From: Paracoccaceae bacterium
GTDB lineage: Bacteria > Pseudomonadota > Alphaproteobacteria > Rhodobacterales > Rhodobacteraceae
DNA length: 64,000 bases
Assembly: GCA_026709265.1 (NCBI GenBank)
Contig: JAPOTI010000115.1
Coordinates: forward strand, 1-64,000
Reading direction: 5' to 3'
The translations under genes and the position numbers were made by a program. Within the stretch, counting starts at the first letter, position 1, and every line of letters starts with the position of its first letter. Below the pieces are notes generated by a model that was not told the DNA's origin, ran no database searches, and saw only the letters and a list, made by a program, of their open reading frames with translations. Positions 40,372 through 50,060 of the stretch are shown here, one piece after another.

Positions 40372-41766
40372 ATGTCGAAACCAAATTTTGATGTCGCGAT
40401 CATTGGAACCGGCCCGGGAGGTTATGTCGCCGCCATCAGAGCGGCGCAGCTGGGTCTGTCAGTTGCCGTCATTGAACGTGAGAATCTCGGCGGGATTTGT
40501 CTCAACTGGGGGTGTATTCCGACCAAGGCCATGCTGCGGTCATCGGAGATTTACGCACAGATGAACCGTGCCAGGGAATATGGATTGGTGGCTGAAAAGG
40601 TCGATTTTGATCTCGATGCAATCGTCTCCCGCTCGCGATCGGTTGCCAAACGGCTCAATGGCGGTGTGGGATACCTGATGAAGAAGAATAAAATCCAGGT
40701 TTTCATGGGCACCGCGCGCTTGAATCCACCAGGTCGGGTCCATATTGCATCGGAGACGGGTGAAGAGGAAATTTCGGCAAGGGAGATCATTGTGGCGAGC
40801 GGTGCCCGGGCGCGTGAACTTCCCGGAATGGAAGCCGACGGGGAATTGATCTGGACCTATCGGCATGCCCTCAAACCGCCGAGAATGCCCGGGAAACTTC
40901 TGGTGATCGGCTCGGGTGCCATCGGCATCGAGTTTGCCAGTTTCTACAATGCGCTTGGTGCCGACACGACCGTTGTGGAATTGCTGGAGCGCATTCTGCC
41001 GGTTGAAGATGAGGAAGTTTCTGCCGCGGCCAAGGCGGAGTTTCAGCGCCAGGGAATGACGATACGAGAACAGACTGCAGTCACCAAGATCGAACGCGGC
41101 AAAGAGAGTGCAACGGCGACGATTGTTATGGACGGCAAGGAAGTTTCCGAAGAGTTCGACACGGTGATTTCGGCAACGGGCATTGTCGGAAATATCGAGG
41201 ATCTCGGTTTGGAGGAGGCGAATGTGGAGACTGACCGGGGGCATATCGTTGTCGATGAGTTTTGCCGGACAGGTGTCGCAGGAATATCGGCGATCGGAGA
41301 TGTTGCCGGGCCGCCATGGCTCGCCCACAAGGCCAGTCATGAAGGTGTTGCCGTCGCCGAGAGAATTGCAGGTCTGGACGTTCATCCCGTGCGTCCCGAG
41401 ACGATTGCGGGCTGCACTTATTGCCATCCGCAGATCGCTTCGGTGGGTATGACAGAAAGCGCCGCCAAATCGACAGGACGGGACATCGGTGTCGGGCGTT
41501 TCCCCTGGTCAGCCAACGGAAAAGCCATTGCGCTTGGAGAGACTGAAGGCTTTGTCAAGACCGTCTTTGATCGTCAGACGGGTGAGCTTCTCGGGGCACA
41601 TATGATTGGTGCCGATGTGACGGAATTGATCCAGGGATTCGTTGTGGGGCGCCAACTCGAGACCACTGAAATTGATCTGATGCATGCGGTGTTCCCCCAT
41701 CCAACGCTGTCAGAAGCCATGCATGAGAGTGTCCTGGACGCATTTGATCGGGTCATTCATACCTGA
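40372..41766 (+). CDS. lpdA: Dihydrolipoyl dehydrogenase
   Basis: GTGPGGYVAAIRAAQLG; GGICLNWGCIPTKAML redox motif; C-terminal HPHPTLSEAMHE-like. Confidence 0.95.
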   Translation: MSKPNFDVAIIGTGPGGYVAAIRAAQLGLSVAVIERENLGGICLNWGCIPTKAMLRSSEIYAQMNRAREYGLVAEKVDFDLDAIVSRSRSVAKRLNGGVGYLMKKNKIQVFMGTARLNPPGRVHIASETGEEEISAREIIVASGARARELPGMEADGELIWTYRHALKPPRMPGKLLVIGSGAIGIEFASFYNALGADTTVVELLERILPVEDEEVSAAAKAEFQRQGMTIREQTAVTKIERGKESATATIVMDGKEVSEEFDTVISATGIVGNIEDLGLEEANVETDRGHIVVDEFCRTGVAGISAIGDVAGPPWLAHKASHEGVAVAERIAGLDVHPVRPETIAGCTYCHPQIASVGMTESAAKSTGRDIGVGRFPWSANGKAIALGETEGFVKTVFDRQTGELLGAHMIGADVTELIQGFVVGRQLETTEIDLMHAVFPHPTLSEAMHESVLDAFDRVIHT

Positions 41767-41892
41767 CGGCCTTTTCCCGGGTCACAGTTTCAGGTTGATT
41801 GGCGCGCAACAGCGGACCAATCAATGAGAGATCGGGAACGGACAGTGTGCAAGCCGCCACCGGCCAGGATCATGTTGCGTGAACAAACTGAA

Positions 41893-41920
41893 TCCCTGGT
41901 CTGGAGCAGAGCACCAGGGA
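41893..41920. terminator. Hairpin between convergent lpdA and tpiA
   Basis: TCCCTGGT - 12 nt - ACCAGGGA, 8-bp perfect stem; no clear U-tract. Confidence 0.35.
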
Positions 41921-41941
41921 ACATGATGACTCGTGCATTTT

Positions 41942-42706
41942 TCAGCGACTTGAGGTGATGGGCAGAGACCTGATGATGGCGTTGAAGCTTGATGCCCTGA
42001 GCGACGCCCCGCCAACCAATGCACCATTGACCTCAGGGAGTGACAGGATTGTGGATGCATTGTCAGGAGTCACTGACCCGCCATAGAGGAGGCGCATGCC
42101 AGCTGCCTCATTCTGTGCCAGTCGCGCATGGCAGGCACACCGAACAAAATCGTGCATTTCGGTAATTTCATCGGGTGACGCGCTACGCCCCGTGCCGATC
42201 GCCCAGACAGGCTCGTAAGCGATGGCCAAACGGGTTGCGGTGGCCTCAATGGGAACGCTTCCTTCAATCTGCGCGCCAACCACTGTCTGTGCCTGCCCGA
42301 CCGCGCGTTGTTCGCCCGATTCGCCGACACAGACAATGGCTGTCAGCCCGGCGCGCCATGCGGCACGGACCTTCCGGTTCACCACATCATCCGTTTCTCC
42401 ATAGCATTGGCGGCGTTCGGAATGTCCGACGATCACGAATTCAGCCCCAGCATCGGCAAGCATTTCTGCCGAATGGTCACCGGTATGTGCGCCGCAAGGG
42501 GAGGGATGACAATCCTGGCCGCCAAGCCTGATTGCGGTTCCACGAAGGCGTTCGGACAGGCGCGTGAGCAAGGGAGCCGGCGGGCAAATCACGATATCGC
42601 AGTCGCCGCGATGAGGATCCGGAGTGACACAGCTTGCCTCTTCGACGGAAGCGGCAAGCCCATTCATTTTCCAGTTACCGGCCACCAGAAATCGGGGCAA
42701 CAGCAA
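41942..42706 (-). CDS. tpiA: Triosephosphate isomerase
   Basis: FLVAGNWKMNG; VGHSERR; AYEPVWAIGTG; YGGSV. Confidence 0.96.
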   Translation of the reverse strand: MLLPRFLVAGNWKMNGLAASVEEASCVTPDPHRGDCDIVICPPAPLLTRLSERLRGTAIRLGGQDCHPSPCGAHTGDHSAEMLADAGAEFVIVGHSERRQCYGETDDVVNRKVRAAWRAGLTAIVCVGESGEQRAVGQAQTVVGAQIEGSVPIEATATRLAIAYEPVWAIGTGRSASPDEITEMHDFVRCACHARLAQNEAAGMRLLYGGSVTPDNASTILSLPEVNGALVGGASLRASSFNAIIRSLPITSSR

Positions 42707-42746
42707 ACCTCATTATGGGTGAGTCGGGTTCAACGAAAAACCTGCC

Positions 42747-43100
42747 TCAATCAGTTTCCTGGAACTTGATCGATTCACCACAGCCGCAGGCTTCGGTCAC
42801 GTTGGGGTTGTTGAATTTGAAGCCGGATTCAAGCAATCCGGCCGCATAGTCGATTTCAGTGCCAAACAAGAACATCTGCGCCATCGGCGCAATCAGCACA
42901 CACGCGCCATCCTGTTCGATCACTTCGTCGAGTTCATCAGGCTTGTCGACATATTCCATTGTATATTCCATTCCCGCGCATCCACCTTTTTTGAGGCCGA
43001 TGCGCAACCCTGCTTTTCCAGCCGTCTCCATCAGTTGTTTGATTTGCCGAACTGCAGTGTCCGTCAGTGTGACTGCAGGTGCATTTCCTGTTGCAAACAT
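42747..43100 (-). CDS. A-type Fe-S assembly protein (IscA/SufA/HesB)
   Basis: LKKGGCAGMEY...NPNVTEACGCGESI three conserved Cys. Confidence 0.93.
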   Translation of the reverse strand: MFATGNAPAVTLTDTAVRQIKQLMETAGKAGLRIGLKKGGCAGMEYTMEYVDKPDELDEVIEQDGACVLIAPMAQMFLFGTEIDYAAGLLESGFKFNNPNVTEACGCGESIKFQETD

Positions 43101-43170
43101 TCAGGCCTCTTCAATGGTGCTGCACAAAATAGCAATTCATTTCCTTGCATCATAAGATCAGGTTCCGTTG

Positions 43171-43536
43171 CTACATGAAACCCAGTTCAAGACGTGCCTC
43201 ATCGGACATCATCTCCATTCCCCATGGCGGATCCCAGGTCAGTTCGACATTGACTTTTTGTACGCCTTCCAACGGCTCAATCGCATCTGCGAGCCAGCCG
43301 GGCATTTCCCCGGCGACCGGACAGCCCGGCGCGGTGAGCGTCATGATCACATCGACGCTTCCCCCGGAATCGATTTCAATCGTGTAGACCAGTCCCAAAT
43401 CATAGATATTGACGGGAATTTCAGGGTCATAGACGGATCGGCATGCTTCAACGATATTGCTGTAGAGCGGATGGTCGGTCGAGGAGGGACGGATGAGCAG
43501 GGACCCTTCCAGTTGCGTATTGTCTCCAACTTCCAT
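43171..43536 (-). CDS. DUF59/MIP18-type SUF-associated protein (SufT/YitW-like)
   Basis: DPEIPVNIYDLGLVYTIEI...MTLTAPGCPVAGEMPGWLADAI. Confidence 0.92.
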   Translation of the reverse strand: MEVGDNTQLEGSLLIRPSSTDHPLYSNIVEACRSVYDPEIPVNIYDLGLVYTIEIDSGGSVDVIMTLTAPGCPVAGEMPGWLADAIEPLEGVQKVNVELTWDPPWGMEMMSDEARLELGFM

Positions 43537-43774
43537 GATGTACCAACAGCAAACAAATAGTTGAGTCCTTTTATAAGGTATTTCAAGCGCAAAGTCCAAC
43601 AATTTGGATGTATCGGGCACAATCAGAGGATCAGAGATCAGAGGTTTGATGGTTGCACACGGAAACCGTCTCGGCTATTGACGAGTTCGGGCGAGGTGGA
43701 CCTCGATCGATTGCAGGTCAGGAAGGTGAAATCGGTATCATTGCGGAACAACGCATCCTGCCGGCACTTTACGC

Positions 43775-44521
43775 ATGACCCAACCCAACCCGATTATTGA
43801 TATTCGCGGGCTGAACAAGCATTTCGGAGATTTTCAGGCTCTGTCCCAGGTGGATCTTTCCGTCGAGACCGGTGAAAAAGTCGTGATCTGTGGTCCATCA
43901 GGTTCCGGCAAATCGACTCTCATCCGTTGTATCAATTGTCTTGAGGACTATTCTTCCGGCAGCCTGATTGTGAATGGAGTCAAACTGTCAGAAGACAATC
44001 GGGATATTCGCGTGGTGCGGATGGAAGTCGGGATGGTGTTTCAACAATTTAATCTTTTTCCCCATTTGACAGTCCTGGGCAATCTGACCATCGGCATGGT
44101 GCGGGTCCGGAAAATGTCAAGGACCGATGCCGAAGAGAGGGCCCGGCATTATCTGGAACGGGTCCATATTCCGGAACAGGCGGACAAGTATCCAGAACAG
44201 CTTTCTGGTGGTCAACAACAACGGGTGGCGATTGCACGGGCATTGTGCATGGAACCTAAAATCATGTTGTTCGATGAACCCACATCAGCCCTGGATCCTG
44301 AGATGATCAATGAAGTCCTCGATGTCATGACCGAACTCGCTGCAACCGGAATGACGATGATTTGCGTGACACATGAAATGGGTTTCGCGCGCCGGGTTGC
44401 CGACAAGATGGTGTTCATGGAGGGAGGATCGATCGAGGAAATCGCACCGCCCGAGGTCTTTTTTAGCAAACCAGAAAGTGCGCGCTGCCGAATGTTTCTC
44501 GACAGGATTCTGGTCCATTGA
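43775..44521 (+). CDS. Polar amino acid ABC transporter ATP-binding protein (GlnQ/AapP-like)
   Basis: GPSGSGKSTLIRCIN Walker A; LSGGQQQRVAIARAL; LFDEPTSALDPEM. Confidence 0.95.
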   Translation: MTQPNPIIDIRGLNKHFGDFQALSQVDLSVETGEKVVICGPSGSGKSTLIRCINCLEDYSSGSLIVNGVKLSEDNRDIRVVRMEVGMVFQQFNLFPHLTVLGNLTIGMVRVRKMSRTDAEERARHYLERVHIPEQADKYPEQLSGGQQQRVAIARALCMEPKIMLFDEPTSALDPEMINEVLDVMTELAATGMTMICVTHEMGFARRVADKMVFMEGGSIEEIAPPEVFFSKPESARCRMFLDRILVH

Positions 44522-45357
44522 AGATGCTGACGGCATTCAGCGGTCACAAACCATTGAGCATGAATTTGTGGGAATCAATTATGAATTCCCGCCCCGTATC
44601 GATTTTGCTTTATCTTGTTGTCATGTGGCTGATTGTTCAGCTGGCCGTCAACGGTGCCGCATCCATGGGTTACAATTGGCAATGGTACCGAATTCCCCAA
44701 TATATCCTTGCGCAGACGGATAACGGAATTCAACCCGGCGAACTCGTGACTGGACTGGTCAGGACTGTTGATCTGACGGTGCGATCTTTTCTGCTCGCGG
44801 TGGCCTTGGGTCTTGTGGTGGCTTTGTTGCGTCTGTCGTCACTCGTCATTGGTGTGGCAGTTGCCACCGGTTTTCTCGAATTCATCAGAAATCTGCCACT
44901 GCTTGTCCTGCTCTATCTCATCTATTATGTCTGCGGACCGGTCTTTGGCCTTGACCGCTACACGGCGTCAATCGTTTGCCTCGCAGTGTATCATTCAGTC
45001 CTGATCTCCGAGATTTTTCGTGCTGGAATTCTCGCGGTTTCAGCCGGGCAATGGGAGGCCGCCCAATCCATCGGCATGTCAAGGGCGCAGAGCTACTGCT
45101 ACATCATTCTGCCGCAATCGATTCGATTTGTCCTGCCACCGCTCACCGGGGAGGCCGTGCACCTGATCAAAAGCTCGGCCATAGTCAGCGTCATCGCGGT
45201 TGCTGAACTCACCACCATGGGCCGGAATATCATTTCGGATACGTTCATGAGTTTTGAAGTCTGGTTGACCGTGGCAGCAATCTACCTTGTGATGACGCTC
45301 ATGCTTTCAATTTTTGTGACGCGGCTGGAACGAAAATTTTCCGTCGCGTCGCGATAA
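44518..45357 (+). CDS. Polar amino acid ABC transporter permease
   Basis: HisM-type permease; EFIRNLPLLVLLYLIYY, EAAQSIGMSRAQ. Confidence 0.93.
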   Translation: MKMLTAFSGHKPLSMNLWESIMNSRPVSILLYLVVMWLIVQLAVNGAASMGYNWQWYRIPQYILAQTDNGIQPGELVTGLVRTVDLTVRSFLLAVALGLVVALLRLSSLVIGVAVATGFLEFIRNLPLLVLLYLIYYVCGPVFGLDRYTASIVCLAVYHSVLISEIFRAGILAVSAGQWEAAQSIGMSRAQSYCYIILPQSIRFVLPPLTGEAVHLIKSSAIVSVIAVAELTTMGRNIISDTFMSFEVWLTVAAIYLVMTLMLSIFVTRLERKFSVASR

Positions 45358-45390
45358 TGGTCACATTCACAGAAAGAAAAGGAGTTGATT

Positions 45391-46218
45391 GTGAAACTGA
45401 CAAGACGATATCTCGGAATGGCACTGGCAGGCCTGGTGGCAGCTGTTGTCGCGGCCCCGCCGGGGATGACGCAAAGCACGACTCAGTCGCTGTCGGGAGA
45501 GAGCGTGATTGAGACAATCAAGAAGCGCGGCGTCATCAAGATAGGCCTGTCACTTTTTGTCCCGTGGTCAATGCGTGATGAGAGTGGTGAACTGGTCGGA
45601 TTTGAGCTTGATGTTGGCCGGAAACTGGCCGAAGATATGGGTGTGGAGCCGGAATTTATTCCCACCGCCTGGGATGGCATCATCCCGGCTCTCGTGGCCG
45701 GAAAATTCGATGTGATTATCTCCGGTATGTCAGTGACGGCACAGCGCAACCTGACCGTCAACTTTTCGGAACCCTATGCCTATTCCGGTCTGGCGATTCT
45801 TGCGAACCGGCAAATGACCGAGGGATTCACGATGGAAGATTTCAATAGTGAAGATGTCATCTTTGCCCTGCGGCGCGGCGCGACGCCATCAGCGGTGGTC
45901 CCCGTCATGTTCCCGAAAGCACAGATCCTGCAATTTGATGAGGACGGGGCTGCCCAACAGGAAGTGCGCAATGGACAGGCCCATGCCTATATGGGGGCCG
46001 AACCGGCTGGACCATCACGAGAAGCCAACCTGTATCCGGAGACGCTCACTGTGCCGTTTGAGACGCTGTTTGACCCGCGTGGTGAGGCTTTCGCCCTGCG
46101 CAAGGGTGATCCGGATGCTCTGAACTACTTCAACAACTGGATTTCACATCACTGGCGCACCGGGTGGCTGGAAGAACGCCACGACTACTGGTTCACGACA
46201 CAAGAGTGGGACAAGTAA
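45391..46218 (+). CDS. Amino acid ABC transporter substrate-binding protein
   Basis: Signal peptide; IKIGLSLFVPWSMRDESGELVGFELDVGRKLAEDMGVEPEFIPTAWDGIIPAL. Confidence 0.93.
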   Translation: MKLTRRYLGMALAGLVAAVVAAPPGMTQSTTQSLSGESVIETIKKRGVIKIGLSLFVPWSMRDESGELVGFELDVGRKLAEDMGVEPEFIPTAWDGIIPALVAGKFDVIISGMSVTAQRNLTVNFSEPYAYSGLAILANRQMTEGFTMEDFNSEDVIFALRRGATPSAVVPVMFPKAQILQFDEDGAAQQEVRNGQAHAYMGAEPAGPSREANLYPETLTVPFETLFDPRGEAFALRKGDPDALNYFNNWISHHWRTGWLEERHDYWFTTQEWDK

Positions 46219-46239
46219 GCACATCCCTCAAGAAAAAAT

Positions 46240-46265
46240 GCTGCCGAGCCTGTGGGTTCGGCAGC
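46240..46265 (+). other. Intercistronic hairpin between substrate-binding protein and second permease
   Basis: GCTGCCGAGCC-TGTG-GGTTCGGCAGC, 11-bp stem with one G-U. Confidence 0.7.
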
Positions 46266-46291
46266 TCCGGATTTGAAACCTGAACGGAACC

Positions 46292-47182
46292 ATGCGTTCA
46301 ATAAAGGCACGGTTGCATTGGCTGGACCTGGTCATTGTTGTTTTGCTGTTCCTGTTTGTTGGATATGTCTGGCAGCAAATCGATGGAAAACTCAACTACA
46401 AGTGGGATTGGGCGCGTGTTCCCAACTACCTGTTTCGATATGATGACACGGCCGAAAAATGGGTGGCGAACGTCCTCATCCTTGGTCTCGTCAACACCAT
46501 TCGCATTAGCATTTATGCCAGTCTCCTGGCAATTCTGTTCGGGCTGATCCTGGGAGTCGCGCGGACATCACGCAACCTTGCTGTGCGGATGCTTGCCCGC
46601 ACTTATCTCGAGCTGCTGCGTAATATTCCGCCGCTCGTTGTCATCTTTATTTTCTTTTTCTTTCTGTCAGAGCAGTTGATCTCCTTCTTCAATATTGAAA
46701 GCTGGGCTTACGCGATCGCCAGGTCTGAGAATGCTGAAGTCTGGACATTCTTGTTCGGCGACATGCGCCAATTTCCTGCATTGATTTCAGGAATTATTGT
46801 ACTGGCATTATTTGAAAGCGCTTTTGTCGGCGAAATCCTTCGTGCGGGAATTGAGTCGGTCGAAACAGGGCAGAGAGAAGCCGCGCGGTCATTGGGAATG
46901 CGCTGGAGCGACGAGATGCGTTTCATTGTGCTCCCGCAAGCCTTGCGGAAGACACTGCCACCACTTGCCAATCAGTTTATTACCCTCATCAAGGATAGTG
47001 CGATCATTTCCCTGATCTCGGTCCCTGATCTGACATTGCGCGCCGTCGAGATGGCCAATTCCACGCGATTACTTTTTGAGACATGGATCGTCGCCGCGGG
47101 GCTGTATTTCATTCTCTGTTTTGGATTGTCGCTGCTTTTCCGCAGCCTTGAAACCCGGATCGGGCGGCGAACTTCCAAATGA
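46292..47182 (+). CDS. Polar amino acid ABC transporter permease (second)
   Basis: YLELLRNIPPLVVIFIFFFFLSEQ; REAARSLGMRWSDEMRFIVLPQALR. Confidence 0.93.
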   Translation: MRSIKARLHWLDLVIVVLLFLFVGYVWQQIDGKLNYKWDWARVPNYLFRYDDTAEKWVANVLILGLVNTIRISIYASLLAILFGLILGVARTSRNLAVRMLARTYLELLRNIPPLVVIFIFFFFLSEQLISFFNIESWAYAIARSENAEVWTFLFGDMRQFPALISGIIVLALFESAFVGEILRAGIESVETGQREAARSLGMRWSDEMRFIVLPQALRKTLPPLANQFITLIKDSAIISLISVPDLTLRAVEMANSTRLLFETWIVAAGLYFILCFGLSLLFRSLETRIGRRTSK

Positions 47183-47228
47183 TCGCTCGGCCTGATCGTC
47201 AAAATTTCTTGCTGGATCTGCCGAAATC

Positions 47229-47254
47229 GACGGCGCTGCCGCAGCAGCGCCGTC
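47229..47254. terminator. Bidirectional terminator-like hairpin between convergent ABC operons
   Basis: GACGGCGCTGC-CGCA-GCAGCGCCGTC, perfect 11-bp stem; TTTT shortly after on the + strand. Confidence 0.7.
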
Positions 47255-47278
47255 CGATCGTTTTCGTCTGGACTGATC

Positions 47279-48262
47279 CTATTGTACGCAGGTATCGATA
47301 TTGTCGTTGTTGCAGACATCAAGACCTGTGAAGATCGGATCGTCAACCGACTTGCCTTCGGCAATGTCCTTGAGGACGAACATGGCCTTGTAACCCATCT
47401 CGTACGGACGCTGTCCGACGAGGCCATTGCCCAGACCGTCACGGGTCTGCCCGATTTGCATCGGCAGTGTATCGGCCACAACGATCGTCAGTACACCCGC
47501 ATCCATCTTGGCTTTATAGGGTTCAGCAGCCTGACGATACGCGTTGTCAAACCACTGGGTGAATGCACCGGTGGAGAGGAAAGCGGTCAAATCGGGATTG
47601 GCTGCCAGAATGTCGGTCATGCCCTGAACCGCAACGTTGCCATCGTCATTCGTGATCAGCGGGCAGCCCGCAATCTCCGTCCAGCCACCTTCACCCGTGA
47701 GAGCCGTGCCCGGAGGATTACCCATATCCATTCCGGAAAGCGTATCACGCGCACCTTTCAGACGCTCGTTGTGGTTTGCCGCCGCCGCGCCACCGGTCTG
47801 GAGGCAGATCGTTCCGCCATCAGGATGACGGGCTTGAACCAGCTTTGCCAGATTCACGCCGATATCGTAGTTATTGGTGCCGACATATGTCGTCCGCAAG
47901 CCAGCGTCTTCAGGCAGCAGGTCTGAATCCCATGTCATGACGGGAATGCCGGCTGCGACAGCTGCCTCCAGCACCTTGCCCATGGCCGGCGCGTTGGATG
48001 GAGCGACGGCGATTCCGTCGATTCCCTTGGTGATCAGGTCCTGTACGATCTGTATCTGCTCCAGTTCGGTGTGCTCACCGGGTCCGATATATTCACAAGT
48101 CACATCGGCCAGCTCTGACTGGGCCTGATAACAGCCATCACGCGCCAGGTCGAAGAACGGATTGTTCATCGCCTTGGGCACCAGCGCAAAAGTATATTCG
48201 GCAGTTGCGATCGCTGGCGTCATGACCGCCATCGCCGTTAAAGTTAACAACAGTTTCTTCAT
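47279..48262 (-). CDS. Sugar ABC transporter substrate-binding protein (ribose/inositol type)
   Basis: Signal MKKLLLTLTAMAVMTPAIATA; FALVPKAMNNPFFDLARDGCYQAQSEL; start trimmed from 48304. Confidence 0.92.
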   Translation of the reverse strand: MKKLLLTLTAMAVMTPAIATAEYTFALVPKAMNNPFFDLARDGCYQAQSELADVTCEYIGPGEHTELEQIQIVQDLITKGIDGIAVAPSNAPAMGKVLEAAVAAGIPVMTWDSDLLPEDAGLRTTYVGTNNYDIGVNLAKLVQARHPDGGTICLQTGGAAAANHNERLKGARDTLSGMDMGNPPGTALTGEGGWTEIAGCPLITNDDGNVAVQGMTDILAANPDLTAFLSTGAFTQWFDNAYRQAAEPYKAKMDAGVLTIVVADTLPMQIGQTRDGLGNGLVGQRPYEMGYKAMFVLKDIAEGKSVDDPIFTGLDVCNNDNIDTCVQ

Positions 48263-48300
48263 TTTATCCTCCTGTGAGTCTTGAAGAAGTGGAATCGGGG

Positions 48301-49323
48301 TCATTTACCCCCACGATTGCGGATCTGTTCCAGGAGTACTGCGAGAATGAGGAACAGCCCCACAAAAAACTGCTGCCACAACGCCGGTATGCCCGCGAGC
48401 AGCAGCGAGTTTCGGATGAGTTCGATGAGGGCGGCACCTATAGGTGCGCCCAGTGCAAATACAATTCCGCCCATCAGATTGGCGCCACCGATCACGGTCG
48501 CCGCGATTACGGTCAGTTCCCAGGTGAAGCCCATACCATTGGTAACAGAACCAGTGTAGCCTACGAAAAGGAACGCTGAGAGCCCCGCGCAAAGTGAGCA
48601 TACAACATAAACTGACACAACGACGCGCTCGACGGGGATACCGGCAAGTTTGGCAGCATGTGCGTTGCCACCGATGGCAATGACCCAGCGACCCCAGGTC
48701 GAGAAACGCCAAACCCACCAGAAGACTGCAGTCAGTATGATCAGTACCCAGACCACATTGGGCACGCCCAGAACGCTTTCGCCGCCGATCCATTCAAAGA
48801 GATCCTGATCCGGACCGAACTGGTAAATCATCTGGTTGTTGGACACGACCCGGGCCAGAGAAACGACGATTGAAAGCATGCCCAGCGTGACCACGAAAGG
48901 CGGCATTCGGAGATACGCGATGAGTATGCCATTGACCATGCCGACGGAAGCGGCGACCAGCATGCAACCCAGGAAGCCAAGTTCGATGCCATAGCCAGCC
49001 CGCATGATCAGGCCGGTGACGATTCCGGTGAGTCCAACCAGCGATCCGACACTGAGATCAATGCCTGCAGTACAAATCACTGCGGACATGCCGAGTGCCA
49101 TAATCCCGAAAAACGCCATGTTGCGGGTGATGTTGAACATGTTGCGCTCGGTCATGAAGGCATCAGAGACGAAACTCATGACCACCCCAAGTGCCACGAG
49201 GGCAAGGAAGACCCAAAAGGGTTGCGTGCGGACAATTGCCGCAAAACCAGAGACCTCCTGACGTGAGGTAATACTCTCATCGATCGCGGCATGATCTTCT
49301 TGATATGGTGATGAATTGGTCAT
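48301..49323 (-). CDS. Sugar ABC transporter permease (RbsC-like)
   Basis: ALGMSAVICTAGIDLSVGSLVGLTGI; GGIVFALGAPIGAALIELIRNSLLLAGIPALWQQFFVGLFLI. Confidence 0.93.
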   Translation of the reverse strand: MTNSSPYQEDHAAIDESITSRQEVSGFAAIVRTQPFWVFLALVALGVVMSFVSDAFMTERNMFNITRNMAFFGIMALGMSAVICTAGIDLSVGSLVGLTGIVTGLIMRAGYGIELGFLGCMLVAASVGMVNGILIAYLRMPPFVVTLGMLSIVVSLARVVSNNQMIYQFGPDQDLFEWIGGESVLGVPNVVWVLIILTAVFWWVWRFSTWGRWVIAIGGNAHAAKLAGIPVERVVVSVYVVCSLCAGLSAFLFVGYTGSVTNGMGFTWELTVIAATVIGGANLMGGIVFALGAPIGAALIELIRNSLLLAGIPALWQQFFVGLFLILAVLLEQIRNRGGK

Positions 49324-50060
49324 GCTGATTCAATGGCCCCGATGATGAGTCCGGTCACTTCTTCCGGTGTGGTTTGACTGATATGCTTGTCGGCGACCTT
49401 GGCACCGCGGCGCAATACGGCGACGCGGTCGCAGACTTCGAAGACATCAGGCATCCTGTGGGAGACAAGGATCACGGCGTGCCCCGTGTCCTTCAGCTGA
49501 TGGATCAGTGCCAGAACCTCCTTCACCTGGCGAACCGAGATTGCCGCGGTGGGTTCATCCATCAACACGAGCTTCGGATCCGACAGGCGTGTCCGCGCGA
49601 TTGCGACGGCTTGCCGCTGGCCTCCTGACATTTGCCGAACCAGATCACGTGGACGCGTTTCTGACTTGAGCTCGGTAAAGAGATCGCCAGCTTGCCTGTA
49701 CATCGCAGCGTGGTCAAGCATCGAGAATGGCCCCAACCTTTTCTTGAGTTCGCGGCCAAGAAACACGTTGGCCCCGGCAGTCAGATTGTCGCAGAGCGCA
49801 AGATCCTGGTAAACGATTTCGATCCCGGATTCCCTTGCATCGATGGGTTTATGAAATTCAACCGCATTGCCTTCGATCCGAATTTCACCTGAGGTCGGCA
49901 GGAAGTTTCCGGCGACTATTTTCATGAGCGTCGACTTGCCGGCGCCGTTATCTCCCATCAGCCCAACAGCTTCACCGCGTGCGACGTCAAGATCAACACC
50001 CTGCAATGCATGGATCGCACCAAAGTTCTTTGTGATGCTCCTGAGCTCCAGGAGGCTCAT
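49320..50060 (-). CDS. Sugar ABC transporter ATP-binding protein (single NBD)
   Basis: GDNGAGKSTLMKIVAGN; QMSGGQRQAVAIART; LMDEPTAAISV. Confidence 0.94.
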   Translation of the reverse strand: MSLLELRSITKNFGAIHALQGVDLDVARGEAVGLMGDNGAGKSTLMKIVAGNFLPTSGEIRIEGNAVEFHKPIDARESGIEIVYQDLALCDNLTAGANVFLGRELKKRLGPFSMLDHAAMYRQAGDLFTELKSETRPRDLVRQMSGGQRQAVAIARTRLSDPKLVLMDEPTAAISVRQVKEVLALIHQLKDTGHAVILVSHRMPDVFEVCDRVAVLRRGAKVADKHISQTTPEEVTGLIIGAIESA

